Positions 32,538 to 40,578 of a stretch of DNA of 64,000 nt are shown here, piece after piece. The stretch is taken from NCBI GenBank assembly GCA_015057705.1, contig SVDU01000014.1, forward strand, positions 82,734-146,733, written 5' to 3'. Both the position numbers and the translations under genes were made by a program. The notes beneath the pieces were generated by a model. It was not told where the DNA came from. It made no database searches and was given only the letters and a program-made list of their open reading frames with translations. Position 1 is the stretch's first letter, and each line of letters opens with the position of its first letter. The stretch is from Paenibacillaceae bacterium. Lineage in GTDB: Bacteria; Bacillota; Clostridia; Lachnospirales; Lachnospiraceae.

Positions 32538-34085
32538 ATGGCCGATTATATCCTGGAGATGAATCACATCACCAAAGAATTTTATGGTGTAAAGGCACTT
32601 GATGATGTGAATATCAAGGTGAAACGCGGGGAAATCCATGCTCTCTGCGGAGAAAACGGTGCCGGAAAGTCTACGCTTATGAACGTACTCTCCGGTGTTT
32701 ATCCTTATGGAACCTACAGCGGTGATATTGTCTATCACGGAGCAGTGTGCCAGTTCCATAACATTAAACAAAGCGAGGCAAAGGGGATTGTAATCATTCA
32801 TCAGGAGCTGGCATTAAGCCCCTATCTGTCAGTAGCTGAGAATGTTTTCCTGGGAAATGAGCAGACATTAAAAAAAGGAGTCATTGACTGGACCAAAACC
32901 CATAAGCGGGCACAGGAAATGCTGGCAAAGGTCGGACTTGAGAATGAAAACTTAAACGTGCCGGTGAGCAGCCTGGGAGTCGGCAAACAGCAGCTGATTG
33001 AGATTGCAAGAGCAATGGCAAAGCAGGTGGAACTTCTGATCTTAGATGAACCGACGGCAGCGTTAAACGATGAAGAGAGCAAGCGACTTTTAAACATCAT
33101 GCTGGAACTGAAAAAGCATGGAATCACCTGTATTATGATCTCCCATAAGCTGAATGAAATCAGCTATGTTGCGGATTCCATTACCGTAATCAGAGATGGA
33201 AAGACCATTGAGACTCTGGATAAGGGGAAAGATGAAATTAATGAAGACCGGATCATAAAGGGGATGGTAGGAAGGGAACTGACCAACCGTTACCCGGAGC
33301 GGACCAGTGAAATCAAAGATAACATATTTGAGGTAGAAAACTGGAATGCGTATCATCCGGACGATCCCGACCGTCATGTCATTCAGGATGTAACCTTCCA
33401 TGTTAAGGCCGGTGAGGTAGTGGGATTTGCCGGACTGATGGGTGCAGGAAGAACGGAACTGGCAATGAGCCTTTTCGGTAGATCCTATGGACAGAAAATC
33501 AGCGGAACCATTAAAATAAACGGAAAGCAGGCTCTGATAAGAAATGTAAGGGATGCCATTAATAACAAGCTTGCATATGTTTCGGAAGACCGCAAAAACT
33601 ACGGCCTGATCCTTATAGACACTGTAAAAGGAAATATGACGCTGGCAGCTCTTAGAAACTTCTTTTCCAAAAAAGGAATTGTAAACAAGAATGATGAAAT
33701 CATTTCCGCAGAAAACTACCGGAAGAAAATTAATGTTAAGACGAATTCCATCAACCAGTCAGTCAGTTCACTGTCCGGAGGAAATCAGCAGAAGGTAGTC
33801 CTGGCAAAATGGATGCTGACTCAGCCTGATATCCTGATTCTTGATGAACCCACCCGGGGAATTGACATTGGTGCAAAGTATGAAATATACTGCATCATCA
33901 ATGATCTGGCAAAGGCAGGTAAAGCTATTCTTGTCATATCGTCGGAGCTTCAGGAGTTAATCGGAACCTGTGACCGCATCTATGTCATTAACGGAGGGCA
34001 TATTTGTGGAGAACTTACCAGGGAAGAGGTTTCACAGGAAAAGATTATGAAGTGTATCATGGAAGACAACGGAAAGGAAGAATAA
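32538..34085 (+). CDS. mmsA: Multiple-monosaccharide ABC transporter ATPase (MmsA/GguA-like)
   Basis: A 515-aa tandem sugar ABC ATPase. The first half has Walker [10 protein letters not shown], a normal signature-region helix ([18 protein letters not shown]) and Walker [12 protein letters not shown]. The second half has a degenerate Walker A ([10 protein letters not shown]) but an intact signature [14 protein letters not shown] and Walker [13 protein letters not shown]. This asymmetry is normal for MglA/XylG-type proteins. GGAG lies before the ATG. The permease gene follows after two bases. Confidence 0.93.
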   Translation: MADYILEMNHITKEFYGVKALDDVNIKVKRGEIHALCGENGAGKSTLMNVLSGVYPYGTYSGDIVYHGAVCQFHNIKQSEAKGIVIIHQELALSPYLSVAENVFLGNEQTLKKGVIDWTKTHKRAQEMLAKVGLENENLNVPVSSLGVGKQQLIEIARAMAKQVELLILDEPTAALNDEESKRLLNIMLELKKHGITCIMISHKLNEISYVADSITVIRDGKTIETLDKGKDEINEDRIIKGMVGRELTNRYPERTSEIKDNIFEVENWNAYHPDDPDRHVIQDVTFHVKAGEVVGFAGLMGAGRTELAMSLFGRSYGQKISGTIKINGKQALIRNVRDAINNKLAYVSEDRKNYGLILIDTVKGNMTLAALRNFFSKKGIVNKNDEIISAENYRKKINVKTNSINQSVSSLSGGNQQKVVLAKWMLTQPDILILDEPTRGIDIGAKYEIYCIINDLAKAGKAILVISSELQELIGTCDRIYVINGGHICGELTREEVSQEKIMKCIMEDNGKEE

Positions 34086-34087
34086 AG

Positions 34088-35254
34088 ATGGATAAGAAGA
34101 AAACAGTTAATATAAACATGAAACAGTATGGTATGATTCTGGCTCTAATCGTGGTTTTCTTAATCTTTGCTGCAATGACCGGCGGTAAAAATATGTCACC
34201 GGCAAACATTAACAATTTAATCATGCAGAACAGCTATATTGTTATTCTGGCGGTAGGCATGCTTCTTTGTGTTCTGACCGGTAACATTGATCTGGGGGTC
34301 GGTTCCATTGTTGCCGTATGCGGAGCAGTTGTGGGAATTATGATTGTAGACTATAAAACCAGCATGTGGGTTGCAATACTGGCGGCTCTTGCCATTGGTA
34401 CTCTTTCCGGTATGTTTGTTGGATTTTTTGTTTCCAAGCTTTCCATACCTCCCTTTATCGTTACACTTGCAACCATGCTTATGGGGCGTGGGCTTACCTA
34501 TACACTGTTAAAGGCGCAGACCAAAGGTCCTCTCCCGGCAAATTATACTTACATAGGCGCAGGCTTTCTTCCAACTGTTAAGATTCCCTTTGGCGGTGGA
34601 ACCCTGGATTTGATATCCATTGGAGCAGCGCTCATCGCATTTGCCTTTATAATCATATCGGAAATCAGAAGTATAAAAACAAAAAAGAAATACGATTTTC
34701 CGGTTAATCCATTGTGGCAGACAATTGTCAAGGTAGGTGTAATCATGATAATTGTATGGTTTTTCTTCTATAAACTGGCACGTTACAACGGAATTCCCTT
34801 TGTTCTCGTTATTATGGGACTTCTGGTTGCTCTGTACCACTTTATTACCAGCAAGACTGTAGCAGGAAGGCAGATCTATGCATTGGGCGGAAATGCCAAA
34901 GCAGCCCGTCTGTCCGGAATTAACACAGAAAAAGTTTTCTTCTGGGTATATACCAATATGGGAATTATGTGTGCAATTGCAGGAATTGTGCTTTCTGCAC
35001 GAAATGCATCAGCAACACCCAAAGCAGGAGATCAGTTTGAAATGGACGCCATTGCTTCCTGTTATATTGGAGGTGCTGCTACATCAGGAGGAATTGGAAC
35101 CATCATAGGAGCGGTAGTCGGAGCATTTATCATGGGAATCTTAAACAACGGAATGTCTCTTTACGGCTGGTCTACTGATATTCAGAAAATCGTAAAAGGA
35201 GCTGTATTATTAGGAGCGGTTACGGTTGACTTATTATCCAAAAGAAAAAAATAA
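34088..35254 (+). CDS. mmsB: Multiple-monosaccharide ABC transporter permease (MmsB/GguB-like)
   Basis: A sugar ABC permease of about 388 aa with roughly ten membrane segments. It shows VILAVGMLLCVLTGNIDLGVGSIVAVCGA, the usual motif of the RbsC/XylH class, and near the end GGAATSGGIGTIIGAVVGA. I take the ATG at 34088 (MDKKKTVNINMK), just after the ATPase stop; the ORF-track start at 34004 would overlap 82 bases of that gene. The regulator gene follows 21 bases downstream. Confidence 0.92.
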   Translation: MDKKKTVNINMKQYGMILALIVVFLIFAAMTGGKNMSPANINNLIMQNSYIVILAVGMLLCVLTGNIDLGVGSIVAVCGAVVGIMIVDYKTSMWVAILAALAIGTLSGMFVGFFVSKLSIPPFIVTLATMLMGRGLTYTLLKAQTKGPLPANYTYIGAGFLPTVKIPFGGGTLDLISIGAALIAFAFIIISEIRSIKTKKKYDFPVNPLWQTIVKVGVIMIIVWFFFYKLARYNGIPFVLVIMGLLVALYHFITSKTVAGRQIYALGGNAKAARLSGINTEKVFFWVYTNMGIMCAIAGIVLSARNASATPKAGDQFEMDAIASCYIGGAATSGGIGTIIGAVVGAFIMGILNNGMSLYGWSTDIQKIVKGAVLLGAVTVDLLSKRKK

Positions 35255-35275
35255 TCTAAGACAGTAGGAGAGAAG

Positions 35276-36361
35276 ATGCAGTCGCAGGAAGCAAAATATA
35301 TGGCTGTTGTAAACTGGGTCATGGAGCAGATCCAAAACGGGGTGTTCCAAACTGGGGATAAGCTGCCGTCAGAGAACGAACTAAGCCGTGAATTTGAACT
35401 CAGCAGGCAGACTGTCCGTCATGCCATTGATGTATTGGAACAGAAAAACATGCTGACCAGAATTCGGGGAAGCGGAACTTATTTGGGAGTGGGAAACCGG
35501 GAAGTGAGAAAAGAACGCTACCAGAACATTGCAGTAATCAGTACCTATGTAGACAGCTATATTTTTCCTCCCGTATTAAAAGGGATTGAAAAGACATTGT
35601 CAAAAGCAGGCTATACCATGCAGGTGGCATTTACAGGAAACAGAATCGAAAAAGAAGGAGAAATTCTTGATAAGCTGTTAGACAAAGGGTTTATAGACGG
35701 GCTGATTGTGGAACCGGCAAAAAGTGCACTGCCAAATCCCAATCTGGATTCCTACCGCAGGCTGGCGAAACAGCAGTTGCCCGTCCTGTTTTTTAACAGC
35801 AGTTATCCCCAGCTGTCATTTCCCTGTGTAGCACTCCATGATGAACTGGTGACCAGAAAAGCGGTTGAATATCTGATTCATGCAGGGCACAAAAAGATCG
35901 GTGGGCTCTTTAAATGCGATGACGGACAGGGGCATCTTCGTTACCTGGGGTTTGTAAAGGCAATGAAACAGGCCGGTATCAGCATAGACAGAAGGGGAAT
36001 TGTCTGGATTGACTCGGAGAGTCAGAATGATCTGGAAGCCTGGTCTGATTATCTTTTTGACAGGTTAAAAGATTGTACGGCACTGGTCTGTTATAACGAT
36101 GAGGTGGCTTATCTGCTGTCGGGCATCTGCATGAAGAGGGGGATTATGATTCCCGACGATCTATCCCTGGTCAGCATTGATAATTCGGAGCTGGCGTCTC
36201 TGGGTGAGGTACCCATTACTTCATTTCCCCACCCTATGGAGGCGCTGGGGAAAAAAACAGCGGAAAACATGATACGTATGATTGAAAATCCCTATTTTAA
36301 TGGAAATTATCTTTTTGATTCAGAGGCAGTAGAGCGGAAATCCGTTCGTGTCAGAGTATAG
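35276..36361 (+). CDS. GntR-LacI hybrid transcriptional regulator (AraR-like)
   Basis: A 361-aa regulator that joins a GntR-type winged helix (residues about 5-70, GDKLPSENELSREFELSRQTVRHAIDVLEQ) to a LacI-type sugar-sensing domain (about 80-361, with HDELVTRKAVEYLIHAGHKKIGG and DDLSLVSIDNSEL). This layout is that of AraR, the arabinose repressor of Bacillus. Encoded directly after the monosaccharide importer, it most likely represses that operon through the ATTTGCA/TGCAAAT repeat near 31212. Arabinose, galactose or xylose are candidate inducers; this is not settled by the sequence. Confidence 0.88.
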   Translation: MQSQEAKYMAVVNWVMEQIQNGVFQTGDKLPSENELSREFELSRQTVRHAIDVLEQKNMLTRIRGSGTYLGVGNREVRKERYQNIAVISTYVDSYIFPPVLKGIEKTLSKAGYTMQVAFTGNRIEKEGEILDKLLDKGFIDGLIVEPAKSALPNPNLDSYRRLAKQQLPVLFFNSSYPQLSFPCVALHDELVTRKAVEYLIHAGHKKIGGLFKCDDGQGHLRYLGFVKAMKQAGISIDRRGIVWIDSESQNDLEAWSDYLFDRLKDCTALVCYNDEVAYLLSGICMKRGIMIPDDLSLVSIDNSELASLGEVPITSFPHPMEALGKKTAENMIRMIENPYFNGNYLFDSEAVERKSVRVRV

Positions 36362-36370
36362 GAGTATAAC

Positions 36371-36646
36371 ATGAGTGAGGACAAAAAGAAGCAGGGTGAG
36401 TCACCTGCGCCAATTACTCTGGGTTTAAGACTGGCAGGAGGGGGATATCTGGTGTGGCTGGCATTTCAGCTTGTTCCGGAACTTCTCATCTCTACCGGAA
36501 TCAGAAATCTGATTCAGCTGGTCTTTATGACCCTGTTTTTTCTTACCGGTTCCATTATGATTATCTGGTCATTGAAAAGGCTGCTCTTTAAAGGTCCGAA
36601 CCAGTCCGGGTCATGGAATGAGGATGAACAGGAGCATATATTATAA
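36371..36646 (+). CDS. Small two-pass membrane protein (91 aa)
   Basis: Not recognised. Two hydrophobic segments (LRLAGGGYLVWLAFQLVPELL and LIQLVFMTLFFLTGSIMIIWSL) follow a charged N-terminus MSEDKKKQG, and the tail is acidic. No catalytic motif is seen. It starts 9 bases after the AraR-like gene and may share its transcript. The ATG follows AGGAG. A palindrome TCTGGAA-CCGGA-TTCCAGA (36658-36676) comes after it, with T's only a further 12 bases on, so it is a poor terminator. Confidence 0.7.
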   Translation: MSEDKKKQGESPAPITLGLRLAGGGYLVWLAFQLVPELLISTGIRNLIQLVFMTLFFLTGSIMIIWSLKRLLFKGPNQSGSWNEDEQEHIL

Positions 36647-36716
36647 TATTTAGGATATCTGGAACCGGATTCCAGAAAATTGAGTCTGTTTTTACATTTC
36701 TTTTACCATACTGTGA

Positions 36717-36745
36717 TTACAGGAGTCCCTGGCAGAAGGTATAAT
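36717..36745 (+). promoter_or_regulatory. Promoter of the broken PIN-PhoH gene
   Basis: TTACAG (36717-36722), 17 bases, TATAAT (36740-36745). AAGGAG precedes the ATG at 36794. The control region of the broken gene is thus still intact. Confidence 0.6.
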
Positions 36746-36793
36746 CAGATTTACAGAAACCAGAGTTTCTGAAATTGCAAAGGAGTCCGGTAA

Positions 36794-37610
36794 ATGATAA
36801 AAACCTATGTGGTAGATACCAATGTTCTGATTCAGGCCCCTTACGCCATTAATTGTTTTGAGGATAACCGGGTGGTCCTTCCGGTCGCTGTACTGGAAGA
36901 ACTGGATCACTTAAAAAAGGCTGAGGGCGAAACAGGTGCCAATGCAAGAAAGGCCATCAGGCTTTTGGAACAGCTGCGTCATCAGGGGGATTTACTGACA
37001 GGAGTACATCATTAAAGGTATGGCGGGGACAGCCAAAACCTTTTACTCTCTTGCAGTAGGGCTTGAAAAGCTTTTAAACAATCCAACAGGGGAATACAGA
37101 CGGGTCATTGTCAGCCGTCCCAATGCCCAGTTTGATTCTGACATAGGATTCCTTCCGGGAGACGAGCAGGAGAAAATCTCTCCGCTGATGAGACCTGTGA
37201 TTGATAATCTGGAACAGCTCATTGATTCCAATGAGGAGAAGCGATATGAAAATGAGGATGAACTATCGGGCAAAATCGAAGAAATATTTGCCAGAGGCCT
37301 GATTAAAACAGAAGCGCTGACCTTTATCCGGGGGCGTTCCATCATTCAGACGTATTTAATTATCGATGAAGCCCAGAATATGACACCCAATCAGGTCAAG
37401 GGAATTATAACCCGTGCAGGAAAAGGAACAAAGATCATACTGCTTGGAGATCCCAATCAGATTGACCGCCCGTTTCTAGATGAACGGACCAACGGACTCA
37501 GTTATGCGGCTGAGCATATGAAAGGAAGTTCTCTGTGCTGGCAGATTACCCTGCAGGCAGAGGAATGCGAACGGTCTGTTCTGGCAATGGATGCAGTAAA
37601 ACGATTATAA
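36794..37610 (+). pseudogene. PIN-PhoH family ATPase (YlaK-like), broken by an internal deletion and frameshift
   Basis: Two ORFs in different frames make up one gene. 36794-37015 encodes the first 70 residues of a PIN domain (VVDTNVLIQAPYAIN, LPVAVLEELDHLKK). 37020-37610 encodes a PhoH ATPase from its Walker A (IIKGMAGTAKTFYSLAVG; the residues before the ATG remain in frame back to the junction) through Walker B (YLIIDEAQNMTPNQ). Intact relatives are about 430-440 aa; here the second half of the PIN domain and the linker are missing, about 170 residues, and the frame changes by one at about 37003-37012. This is too large for a sequencing slip. The second half could still be translated from 37020, but its ribosome site is poor. 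Confidence 0.85.
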
Positions 37611-37622
37611 GATTTTATTGAT

Positions 37623-37671
37623 AAAAAAGGCATGCTGTCTTTCCTGAATCAGGAGGCTGGCGTGCTTTTCT
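37623..37671 (+). terminator. Terminator after the PIN-PhoH pseudogene
   Basis: A long imperfect hairpin from AAAAGGCATGC to GGCGTGCTTTT, centred on TCCTGAATCAGGA, with a T-rich tail. Confidence 0.7.
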
Positions 37672-37712
37672 GTTTGTTGAAAGAGTTGTATCAATCCCCT
37701 GTAATTGTGAAT

Positions 37713-37741
37713 TGACAAACATACTCCGCAGGTTTAAACTA
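37713..37741 (+). promoter_or_regulatory. Promoter of the BlaI-like regulator gene
   Basis: TTGACA (37713-37718), 17 bases, TAAACT (37736-37741). The -10 lies inside GTTTAAAC, a short palindrome. No clear TACA-N-TGTA BlaI site is present. Confidence 0.7.
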
Positions 37742-37782
37742 AGATACAGCTTACAAATGCAGACCCAAAAGGAGTTATATAT

Positions 37783-38187
37783 ATGAGTACACTTCCAAAA
37801 ATATCAGAAGCAGAATGGGAAATTATGAAACTTATATGGAAGTCTAACCCCATAACCTCAGAAGAGATTATTAACCTGCTATCTGGCAGAATGATGTGGT
37901 CAGCACAGACAATAAAAACCTTTATAACAAGACTTATCAAAAAAGAAGTGATTGGATTTGAAAAGAAAGGCAGGGTTTATTACTACTATCCTTTGCTCTC
38001 GGAAGAAGAGTGCATCAGATCTGAGAATAAATCCTTCTTAAAAAAGGTCTATGACGGGGCTTTAAATATGCTTTTTACGAAGTTTCTGGAAGAAGAGCTG
38101 TCAATGGAACAGATTGAAGAACTGGAACGTATTCTGAAAGATAAAAAAGAAAAGAGAATATCTGACAGCCGGGATGAGCATAAGTGA
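37783..38187 (+). CDS. BlaI/MecI family transcriptional regulator
   Basis: A 134-aa winged-helix repressor of the BlaI/MecI/CopY family. The N-terminal domain has ISEAEWEIMKLIWKSNPITSEEII and TIKTFITRLIKKEVIGFEKKGRVYYYYP. A C-terminal dimerisation helix region follows (EELSMEQIEELERILK). These repressors are usually paired with a BlaR1 membrane protease-sensor and a beta-lactamase; neither is present, and a strong terminator follows directly. Target genes are unknown. It is transcribed from a strong promoter, and a long leader (37742-37782) carries AGGAG before the ATG. Confidence 0.9.
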   Translation: MSTLPKISEAEWEIMKLIWKSNPITSEEIINLLSGRMMWSAQTIKTFITRLIKKEVIGFEKKGRVYYYYPLLSEEECIRSENKSFLKKVYDGALNMLFTKFLEEELSMEQIEELERILKDKKEKRISDSRDEHK

Positions 38188-38207
38188 TTAATTTATTTAC
38201 AAAACAC

Positions 38208-38258
38208 AAAAGCAGATAAGTTCAGACAATCAAACCGTCTGTTCTTATCTGCTTTTTC
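38208..38258. terminator. Bidirectional terminator between the BlaI-like gene and the histidine kinase
   Basis: A long two-part stem: AAAAGCAGATAAG / CTTATCTGCTTTT outside and CAGAC / GTCTG inside. T-rich tails lie on both strands. Confidence 0.93.
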
Positions 38259-38274
38259 TATAACACAGGAGCTC

Positions 38275-39681
38275 CTATAAGCTAGTTGATTTAGGAAGGC
38301 TGAAAATAAACTCAGATCCCACCCCTTCTGTGCTGACTACATCAATATTTTCTCCGTGAGACTGAATGATTTCCCGGACAATTGCAAGTCCCAGCCCGGT
38401 TCCTTTCTTGTCCTTTCCTCTGGACAAGTCTGATTTGTAAAACCTCTCCCATATCTTTTTAATGCTCTCTTTTGGTATTCCAATTCCTGTATCTTTTACA
38501 GAGACAAAGATTTTTTCATACTTGCCGGAAGCCTGTATATATATGGTGGAATCCGTATGGCTGAATTTAATGGCATTATCAATAAGATTATAAAGAACCT
38601 GCTGGATTTTGCCAAGGTCTGCATGAACCATCTGAATGCTGTCAGAGAAAGTCAGGTCAAATGTAATATTTTTTGTATTGCAGGTACCTTCTAAAGAAGC
38701 AGCCGTATCTTTAATTACCCGGTTAATATCAAAATTTGTCCGGTTTAAATATCCTTTACAGTCAAGGGAATTAAGGGTCAGCATGCCCTGTGTCAGCTTA
38801 TTGAGCCGTTCTGTCTCGGATATCACCCGGTTTAAATACTTTTCATGCATCTGGGGCGGTATAGTACCGTCTAAGATCGCCTCTAAGTATCCCTTGATGG
38901 AAGTCAGTGGGGAACGGAAATCGTGTGATACATTGGCGATAAAGGTTCGCTGGTATTCCTCCATTTTATTAATTTCATCAGACATATAATTCAAAGTGGC
39001 TGCCAGATACCCCATCTCATCCCTTGTATTCACATCAATGTGATGAGTCAGATTACCCTGTGCATATTCGTTGGCTCCTGCTGTAATCTTTTTCAGGGGG
39101 ATGTAAACATTTTTTGTAAAAACCAGCAAGATGATCAGAGAAAAACCGAATACTACCGCTGAGGTAATGTATACGATGTTTAATATACCGTTTCTCTGGG
39201 ACTGTAAATAGGATATTGGAAGATGAATCACCACATACCCATGAGTGGTATAGTTTCCTGTTATGGGAGCATGTACGCTTAATACATCATAAGTGAACTC
39301 ATTGTAGTAATTACCGATGGTATAGGATTTATTGCCCATAATGGTAGGGTCAAAGTTCTCTATCATATCTCCATCCTTACCTGGCTGCTGGCTGTCGGAT
39401 ACGATCTTGCCCTGGCGGTCCACAATCCAGATGCGGGCGTGGAGATAATCCGCTTCATTAACAAGACCAGGGTAGGAAGAGGAAAGCTTCATATCCTTTC
39501 CGTGATACATACTGCTAAAGGATGAGGCAATCTGGTTGGCTTCGTCATACAGACATTCTGACTGCTGGCCAAGGAGATACTGGTCGGTAATCCTGGAAGA
39601 GAAGGATGCGATGGTTACAAAACCCAAAAGGCCAAAGAGTAAGTAACCCATAATAAATTTATAATACAAAGAATGTGTCAT
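38275..39681 (-). CDS. Sensor histidine kinase (HisKA type)
   Basis: A 468-aa membrane kinase: membrane segment at about residues 9-29, an extracellular sensor domain, a second segment near 165-187, HAMP (KKITAGANEYAQGNLTHHIDV) and HisKA with FIANVSHDFRSPLTSIKGYL. The ATPase has N-box NLIDNAIKFSH, DTGIGIP and GTGLGLAIV. It looks fully active. Its response regulator is encoded upstream on the same strand, but a terminator (39784-39832) and a separate promoter (39737-39765) lie between, so the two can be expressed independently. The signal is unknown. Confidence 0.92.
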   Translation of the reverse strand: MTHSLYYKFIMGYLLFGLLGFVTIASFSSRITDQYLLGQQSECLYDEANQIASSFSSMYHGKDMKLSSSYPGLVNEADYLHARIWIVDRQGKIVSDSQQPGKDGDMIENFDPTIMGNKSYTIGNYYNEFTYDVLSVHAPITGNYTTHGYVVIHLPISYLQSQRNGILNIVYITSAVVFGFSLIILLVFTKNVYIPLKKITAGANEYAQGNLTHHIDVNTRDEMGYLAATLNYMSDEINKMEEYQRTFIANVSHDFRSPLTSIKGYLEAILDGTIPPQMHEKYLNRVISETERLNKLTQGMLTLNSLDCKGYLNRTNFDINRVIKDTAASLEGTCNTKNITFDLTFSDSIQMVHADLGKIQQVLYNLIDNAIKFSHTDSTIYIQASGKYEKIFVSVKDTGIGIPKESIKKIWERFYKSDLSRGKDKKGTGLGLAIVREIIQSHGENIDVVSTEGVGSEFIFSLPKSTSL

Positions 39682-39736
39682 GGAATGTTCACCTCTATAT
39701 TGTGCAGATACATGCTTACCTGTGTCTAATGCATCA

Positions 39737-39765
39737 AGTATAACTCTTTTTGGTATTCATGTCAT
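39737..39765 (-). promoter_or_regulatory. Separate promoter of the histidine kinase gene
   Basis: Minus strand: ATGACA (39765-39760), 17 bases, TATACT (39742-39737). It lies after the terminator that closes the response-regulator gene. Confidence 0.65.
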
Positions 39766-39783
39766 TCCTTATTTTCATTGATT

Positions 39784-39833
39784 AAAAGAGGGGCTGACGT
39801 AAAATGCATGGAACATTTTACATCAGCCTCTTA
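39784..39833 (-). terminator. Terminator after the response regulator
   Basis: A long hairpin, AAGAGGCTGATGTAAAATG paired with CATTTTACGTCAGCCCCTCTT on the minus strand, then TTTAAT. Confidence 0.8.
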
Positions 39834-39845
39834 TTATATAAAAAA

Positions 39846-40556
39846 CTACCGTTTTACTTCGAATTTATATCCGATTCCCCACACCGTGGAGAGTGACCAG
39901 CCGGAATGATCCTTTATCTTTTCCCTCAGACGCTTAATATGAACGTCCACGGTTCTGGTGTCGCCGATATACTCATACCCCCAGATATGGTCCAAAAGCT
40001 GTTCTCTTGTAAATACCTGGTTGGGAGAGGAGGCAAGGAAGTAAAGAAGCTCAAGCTCCTTTGGCGGCATTTCAATGGAATGTCCCATATAAATGACGGA
40101 GTAATTGGTTAAATTGACAATCAGATCCGGATATTCCACATAGTCGCCCTGCTGGTCAGTGTGGGAAGCTGCAGCAGCAGGAGAGGTCTGATAGCGCCGT
40201 AAGACTGCCTTAACCCGTGCCACAAGCTCTTTGGAATCAAAAGGTTTAATCATATAATCATCAGCGCCAAGCTCCAGACCCAGGACTTTGTCAAAGACCT
40301 CGCCTTTTGCTGACAGCATGATAATGGGCACCTGGGATCCGGAGCGAAGCTCTCTGCAGACCTGATAGCCGTCCATTCCCGGAAGCATTAAATCCAGCAG
40401 AACCAGATTGGGTTTGAATTCAGGAAAAACCCGAAGCGCTTCCTCTCCGTCGCCCACGATTTCTGTTTCATAGCATTCCTTCAAAAGATATAGGGAAATG
40501 AGTTCTGCAATATTGCTGTCATCGTCCACAATTAAAATCCGCTGTTTTTCTGCCAT
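39846..40556 (-). CDS. OmpR/PhoB family response regulator
   Basis: A 236-aa regulator. The receiver domain has VDDDSN at the acidic pocket, phospho-Asp in LVLLDLMLPGMDG and Lys in YMIKPFD. The winged-helix output domain has MPPKELELLYFLASSPNQVFTREQLLDHIWG and ends with RTVDVHIKRLREKI. It is encoded 22 bases after mutS2 on the same strand, so it is probably read through from mutS2, and it pairs with the kinase at 38275. Between its receiver and output domains is an Ala-rich linker (SPAAAASHTDQQ). Confidence 0.92.
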   Translation of the reverse strand: MAEKQRILIVDDDSNIAELISLYLLKECYETEIVGDGEEALRVFPEFKPNLVLLDLMLPGMDGYQVCRELRSGSQVPIIMLSAKGEVFDKVLGLELGADDYMIKPFDSKELVARVKAVLRRYQTSPAAAASHTDQQGDYVEYPDLIVNLTNYSVIYMGHSIEMPPKELELLYFLASSPNQVFTREQLLDHIWGYEYIGDTRTVDVHIKRLREKIKDHSGWSLSTVWGIGYKFEVKR

Positions 40557-40578
40557 AATGGATCCCCCGTTCTAATAT

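Noticed and set aside
34004-34087. Extended N-terminus of the sugar permease ORF
   Set aside because: It overlaps the ATPase gene by 82 bases; the ATG at 34088 has a suitable ribosome site and begins a normal permease.
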